Below, one piece after another: positions 60,214-64,000 of a stretch of 64,000 nucleotides of DNA; the stretch's first letter is position 1; every line of letters starts with the position of its first letter. The notes beneath the pieces are model-generated. The model was given only the letters and a program-made list of their open reading frames with translations, was not told where the DNA came from and ran no database searches. The position numbers were made by a program, and so were the translations under genes. The DNA lies in contig BQJR01000002.1 in NCBI GenBank assembly GCA_021604805.1, forward strand, positions 704,665-768,664, in the 5' to 3' direction. The stretch is from Planctomycetota bacterium (GTDB lineage Bacteria; Planctomycetota; B15-G4).

Positions 60214-60957
60214 ATGGCGCTCATCGAAGCACGCGACGTGGAGATCGGCTTCGGCGGCCCGCCCATCCTGAGTGGCGTGAACGTGGACATCGAGGCCGGC
60301 GAGATCTTCGCCATCCTGGGCGGTAGCGGTTGCGGCAAGAGCACCTTGCTGCGTCATCTGATCGGCTTGCAGGCGCCGCAGGCCGGCACGATCCGCGTGC
60401 AAGGCGAGGACCCCGCGGTGGCCCGGCAAGACGCGCCGCCCTTCGGCGTGATGTTCCAGTCGGGGGCGCTCTTCGGCTCGCTCACGCTGACGCAGAACGT
60501 GGCGCTCCCGCTCGAGGAGTGGAGCACGCTCGACGCCGACTCGATCGCCACCGTGGCCGCGGCACGCCTCGCACTCGTGGGCCTCGACGGCTTCGAGAAC
60601 CACCTGCCCGCCGAGATCTCCGGCGGCATGAAGAAGCGCGCCGGCATCGCGCGCGCGCTGGCGCTCGAACCCGACATCCTGTTCCTCGACGAACCCAGCG
60701 CCGGGCTCGACCCGGTCACGTCGGTGGAGCTCGACGAGCTGCTGCTCAAACTCAATGCCAACCTCGGCGTGACGATCGTGCTCGTCACCCATGAACTCGA
60801 CAGCTTGTTCAAGATCGCGAAGCGCTGCGTGATGCTGGATCGCGACGCGGCCGGCGCCATCGCCAGCGGCGACCCGCGCGCGCTGCGCGACGACAGCACC
60901 GATCACCGCGTGCACCGCTTCTTCAACCGGCAGTCCTCTGGAGCCGCGCCCGCATGA
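60214..60957 (+). CDS. mlaF: MlaF-type lipid ABC ATPase
   Basis: The 247-residue ATPase powers the Mla transporter. It has Walker A GGSGCGKST, FGVMFQSGALFGSLT, the signature EISGGMKKRAGIARALA, Walker B LFLDEPSAGLDPVTS, and VTHELDSLFKIAKR. FQSGALF and GGMKKR are typical of the MlaF group. It starts two bases after the mlaE stop and its own stop overlaps the mlaD ATG (ATGA). Confidence 0.95.
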   Translation: MALIEARDVEIGFGGPPILSGVNVDIEAGEIFAILGGSGCGKSTLLRHLIGLQAPQAGTIRVQGEDPAVARQDAPPFGVMFQSGALFGSLTLTQNVALPLEEWSTLDADSIATVAAARLALVGLDGFENHLPAEISGGMKKRAGIARALALEPDILFLDEPSAGLDPVTSVELDELLLKLNANLGVTIVLVTHELDSLFKIAKRCVMLDRDAAGAIASGDPRALRDDSTDHRVHRFFNRQSSGAAPA

Positions 60958-62024
60958 GCGCCTCGACCACCAATCACTGGAAGCTCGGCGCCTTCGTGGT
61001 GTCCGGCGTGACCCTCGCCATCGTCGCGCTGGTCTGGCTGGGCAACGCGCAGTTCGACCGCGAGATCACGACCTGCCGCGCGTACTTCAAGGAGTCCGTG
61101 AACGGGCTCGAGGTGGGCTCGCCGGTGAAACTGCGCGGCGTCAAGATCGGGAGCGTGGCCAGGATCGGCTTCGCGCCCGACGGCCGCGCCGTGGAAGTGC
61201 AACTCGACGGCTACCGCGACGCCATGCGCCGGCTCGGACTCGAAGGCGCCTACGAGGACCCCACGCGCCCGCACGCCGGCCTCGAGAACGTGTACGCGCA
61301 GCTCGCCAGCTCGGGCATCACCGGCGGCAAGTACATCCTGGTCGACTTCATCGACGCCGACAAAGGCGCGCCCGCGCTCAACCAGTTCGACTTCCCGCTG
61401 GGCGACGACGTGATGGTCACGGCGCAGTCGAGCCTCGAGAGCCTGGAGCAGCTCTTCGTGCACGCCGCACGCACGCTGCCCGACACGCTCGACGACCTCA
61501 GCGGCATGGCCGGCAAGGCGCGCGAACTGATCGACTCGATCGACTTCGCCACCACGCAGTCGAGCATCGAAGAGATGGCCGCCACGATCCGCGACCAAGC
61601 CAAGGCACTCGATGTGGCCGGCTTGCAGACCGACCTCGACACCACACTGCTTGAAGGCCGCGACACGCTCATCGCGCTGCGCGAGGTCGCCGACTTCTTG
61701 CTCGAGCGGCGCGATCAGCTCGGTGTCATGGTCGACGACCTGGGCTCGGTGGCCGAAACGCTCGACCGCGAGCTCGGCGCCTCGCGCCTGTCCGACACGG
61801 CCGCGGGCCTGCGCAACGCCACCGACTCCGTGATCGGCGTCGCCGACAACGCCAACGACATGACCCGTGAAGCGCGCCGTCTCCTCGACGAGCTCAACGG
61901 TTCCGCCTTCGAGCTGGCCGAGACCTTGCGCGCCCTGCGCATGCTCGCCGACCTCCTCGAACGCGACCCCGGCGCCTTGCTGCGCGGTCGCGAGAGCCCG
62001 TCCCCCGCACCGAGAACACCCTGA
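60954..62024 (+). CDS. mlaD: MlaD-type MCE-domain protein
   Basis: The 356-residue protein is anchored by one N-terminal helix (GAFVVSGVTLAIVALVWLG) and has an MCE domain (ARCYF-type CRAYFKESVNGLEVGSPVKLRGVKIGSV) that forms the lipid-binding ring in the periplasm. A long helical region follows (LDDLSGMAGKARELIDSI, ANDMTREARRLLDELNGS). The ATG overlaps the mlaF stop. The extended C-terminal helices suggest a longer bridge than in E. coli MlaD. Confidence 0.9.
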   Translation: MSASTTNHWKLGAFVVSGVTLAIVALVWLGNAQFDREITTCRAYFKESVNGLEVGSPVKLRGVKIGSVARIGFAPDGRAVEVQLDGYRDAMRRLGLEGAYEDPTRPHAGLENVYAQLASSGITGGKYILVDFIDADKGAPALNQFDFPLGDDVMVTAQSSLESLEQLFVHAARTLPDTLDDLSGMAGKARELIDSIDFATTQSSIEEMAATIRDQAKALDVAGLQTDLDTTLLEGRDTLIALREVADFLLERRDQLGVMVDDLGSVAETLDRELGASRLSDTAAGLRNATDSVIGVADNANDMTREARRLLDELNGSAFELAETLRALRMLADLLERDPGALLRGRESPSPAPRTP

Positions 62025-62611
62025 TGGCTCGCCGACTCCGACTTCCGCTCACTCTCGCGCTCGCGCTGTGCGTGTCGGCCTGTGGACTGGTTCCCGACTC
62101 GGCGCCGAGCTTGCGCTACTTCGAGCCGCCGCTGGCCGCGATCCCGCTCGCGAACGCGCCCGGCGCGCGGGTCCCGCACCTGCGCGTGCGCGGCACTCGC
62201 GCCAGCGCGCACCTCGACACGCACATGGTGTATCGACTCAGCTCGGTCGAGAGCGGTCAGCACCCCACGCGCCGGTGGACGCAGCCGCCCGCGTACTACG
62301 TGGACCTCGCGCTCGGCGCGGCGCTCTTCGAATCGGGCCGCTTCCGTCGCTCGGTGGGGAGCGGTGAGGCGCTGCTGAGCGTGGAGTTGCTCGCCTTCGA
62401 AGAACTGCGCGATGGCGACGGCGGCGCGCGCGTCGAGTTGCGCGCCGTGCTCGAAGACAGCCACGGATTCGCGCTCCTCGAACGTCGTTACGAAGCCTCG
62501 GTCGACGCAGCTCTCGGCCCCGACGAGGTCGCGCGCGCACTCGGCCTGCTGCTCTCTTCCGAGGTCGGCAAGCTCGCCGCCGACGTCAGCGAAACGCTGG
62601 CTGCGAGCTGA
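62024..62611 (+). CDS. ABC-type transport auxiliary lipoprotein (PqiC-like)
   Basis: The 195-residue protein has a lipobox (LCVSAC, Cys20). A mature domain of PqiC/YmbA type follows, with SLRYFEPPLAAIPL, MVYRLSSVE and YYVDLALGAALFESGRF. Such lipoproteins are usually encoded at the end of mce/mla operons and probably form the outer-membrane partner. The ATG overlaps the mlaD stop by one base. Confidence 0.82.
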   Translation: MARRLRLPLTLALALCVSACGLVPDSAPSLRYFEPPLAAIPLANAPGARVPHLRVRGTRASAHLDTHMVYRLSSVESGQHPTRRWTQPPAYYVDLALGAALFESGRFRRSVGSGEALLSVELLAFEELRDGDGGARVELRAVLEDSHGFALLERRYEASVDAALGPDEVARALGLLLSSEVGKLAADVSETLAAS

Positions 62612-62699
62612 GTCGCGACAGCCGGCGCAAGGCGCTCCCGCATCCGCGACGCGAGTGCGTGCCGAGCCGTGACCGTGCCGCGTGCGCGGGGGCGCGCGC

Positions 62700-63710
62700 T
62701 CAGGCGAGGCGCTGCATCGCAGCGAACACGAGCGGCTCGAAGACTTCGCGCAGGCGCTCGTTGCCGAAGGCCAGGACATCGAGCGGGGTCTCGGTGTCGA
62801 GCGGGGCGTCGAGCGGCTGAGCCTGCGCATCGAGCACGGGCACGCCCGCGGCGCGATAGATCGGCAAGCAGGCGAGGTCGTAGGGTTTGGCGGTGAAGTT
62901 CGGCAGGCCGCGCGTGGCGCGCAACCAGCCGCGCAGGTCGGCGAGCAAGCGATAGCGACCGGTGCTCACCAAGAAGAGTTGGCCCGCGCTGCACAGGTAG
63001 TTGTCGTCGTAGAGCAGGCGTGGGCTGAGGTCGTGGGCGGCGATCAGCGCGTCGAGCACATCGTGTTCGAGCGCGGCGACCAGCGAGCGTTCCACCGGAA
63101 GGTAGCGCGTGAAGCAGAGGTAGCCGTTGTCGAGCGGGAGCTCGGGCGACACGCGCAACTCGCCTTGCTGCAAGGCCGCGCCGGTGCTCACGTCGTGCAG
63201 CGCGTGCTGTGCGGGGTCGTCGAGCTGCCAGCTGAGCACGCGGTAGCGGCCGGCGGTGCTCACGGGGAGTTCCGTCTGCACGCAGACTTCGAGATCGGAG
63301 AGGTGCGTGTCAGCGCCGCGGTCGGGAGCCACGCCGGTGAGCGCCCACGCGGAGCGCAGCTCGTGCATCAGCGAGCGAGTGCCGTCGACGGGGTCGATGA
63401 TCGCGCGCAGCGGAGGCCCGCTCGCCGACGCGCCGTAGCGCCGCACGCCCGGACCTTCGGCCACGAGCACGAGCGGGTGGCGCGCCCCGACACGCGTGCC
63501 GAAGTCATCGAGCGCGGCCTCGGCGACTTCGTCGAGTCGATAGCCGAGATCCCCGGCGCCCCACTGCGTGGGCGCGTTCGCGAGCTCGGGCCGGCCTGCG
63601 CGTGCGGCCTCGTTCAGCAGGGCAGAGACGGCGGCACGGATGGCCTCGTGCAGCGCGCGGATGTCGGCGTGCAGCGCGTGGCGTTGCGCTCGGCTCAGCG
63701 CGCCGCGCAC
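62700..63710 (-). CDS. Inositol monophosphatase family protein
   Basis: The 336-residue protein has the metal-binding signature AIIDPVDGTRSLMHEL (normally D-P-I/L-D-G-T) and the second metal region NFTAKPYDLACLPIYRAAGVPVLD. It belongs to the Mg-dependent phosphatase family that includes inositol monophosphatase and CysQ; the substrate is not clear. In the N-terminal half VLVAEGPGVRR stands where family members usually have EE. The start is a GTG next to the stop of the preceding gene. Confidence 0.8.
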   Translation of the reverse strand: MRGALSRAQRHALHADIRALHEAIRAAVSALLNEAARAGRPELANAPTQWGAGDLGYRLDEVAEAALDDFGTRVGARHPLVLVAEGPGVRRYGASASGPPLRAIIDPVDGTRSLMHELRSAWALTGVAPDRGADTHLSDLEVCVQTELPVSTAGRYRVLSWQLDDPAQHALHDVSTGAALQQGELRVSPELPLDNGYLCFTRYLPVERSLVAALEHDVLDALIAAHDLSPRLLYDDNYLCSAGQLFLVSTGRYRLLADLRGWLRATRGLPNFTAKPYDLACLPIYRAAGVPVLDAQAQPLDAPLDTETPLDVLAFGNERLREVFEPLVFAAMQRLA

Positions 63711-63713
63711 GGC

Positions 63714-64000
63714 TCAGTCGTCCGCCGGGACGCTCTCGAGCACGGCGCCGTCGAGCATGCCTTCGAGCAGCTCCTCGACGAGCGGCGCGAGCAGGCGCGG
63801 CGTGCGTCGGTCCACGTCGGAGAGTGTGCCGCCGCGCTTCTCTCCGCGCGCGTAGGCCACCAGTTCGCCGTCGCTCGTGCGACGCAAGCGCAGCGCGATC
63901 TCCGTGCGGTCGGGGTCGCCCTGGAACTTGATCGTGGCCTCGTTCCAGACCAGGAACTCCCCCTCGACGAAGTAGTCGAGGCCCAGTTGGCGCGCGCGCT
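63714..64000 (-). CDS. Protein of unknown function, N-terminal part outside window
   Basis: Only the last 94 or so residues are visible. The sequence LGLDYFVEGEFLVWNEATI and IALRLRRTSDGELVAYARG resembles the end of CsgG/LpoB-like or TolB-like periplasmic domains, but the match is weak. It ends four bases before the phosphatase gene on the same strand. Confidence 0.55.
   Translation of the reverse strand, partial: RARQLGLDYFVEGEFLVWNEATIKFQGDPDRTEIALRLRRTSDGELVAYARGEKRGGTLSDVDRRTPRLLAPLVEELLEGMLDGAVLESVPADD

Overview
The window is GC-rich, densely coded bacterial chromosome with no rRNA, tRNA, phage, insertion sequence or CRISPR array that I could see. The cell envelope is Gram-negative: an Mla-type lipid transporter, LptF/LptG, and many proteins with lipoprotein signal peptides. 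Sulfatase-superfamily lipoproteins, an FG-GAP repeat protein, a Ser/Thr kinase, an ECF sigma factor with an anti-sigma/vWA partner, menaquinone synthesis by the futalosine route, and a C-terminal domain shared by two unrelated secreted proteins together suggest a Planctomycetota-like organism. That assignment is an inference, not proven.

Layout. 0-5 kb: a truncated sulfatase-like lipoprotein, a receiver domain paired with a degenerate histidine-kinase ATPase domain, an FG-GAP secreted protein, and two tandem Hsp20 proteins (one membrane-anchored) ending in a strong hairpin. 5.1-7.9 kb: a nitrate/sulfonate-type ABC transporter. 7.9-13.2 kb: a TauE/SafE permease, then the aerobic benzoyl-CoA (box) genes boxB and boxC, divergent from a BoxR/BzdR-like HTH-shikimate-kinase regulator. 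13.2-19.2 kb: a subtilase and a run with futalosine-pathway mqnB and mqnD. 19.3-25.8 kb: fusA, a Ser/Thr kinase, rho and a TPR-like lipoprotein. 25.9-27.3 kb: scoA-scoB. 27.4-33.9 kb: one tightly overlapped run purA-uppS-cdsA-phoH-ybeY-lptF-lptG. 34-40 kb: secreted sulfatase-like and RIFT-barrel lipoproteins. 40-48.4 kb: a CopA-type Cu(I) ATPase, glnA with an atypical PII protein, and mutS. 48.4-54.5 kb: a YjdF-like membrane protein, an RlmI-like methyltransferase, an M19 dipeptidase, two coupled unknown exported proteins, a DUF2203 protein and a methyltransferase. 54.6-59 kb: sigma factor plus YfbK-like protein. 59-62.6 kb: mlaE-F-D plus an auxiliary lipoprotein. The end holds an inositol-phosphatase family protein and a truncated gene.

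The main discovery is the first gene of the ABC operon. Its frame is interrupted at codon 46 by a TGA in a U-x3-C context. The protein-like frame continues on both sides: a signal-anchor and first beta strand upstream, the full substrate-binding domain downstream. A perfect 8-bp stem with a 5-nt loop starts 13 nt after the TGA, where a bacterial SECIS element is expected. I read this as a selenocysteine-containing solute-binding protein (5099-6259), which ordinary gene callers would truncate or call a pseudogene.
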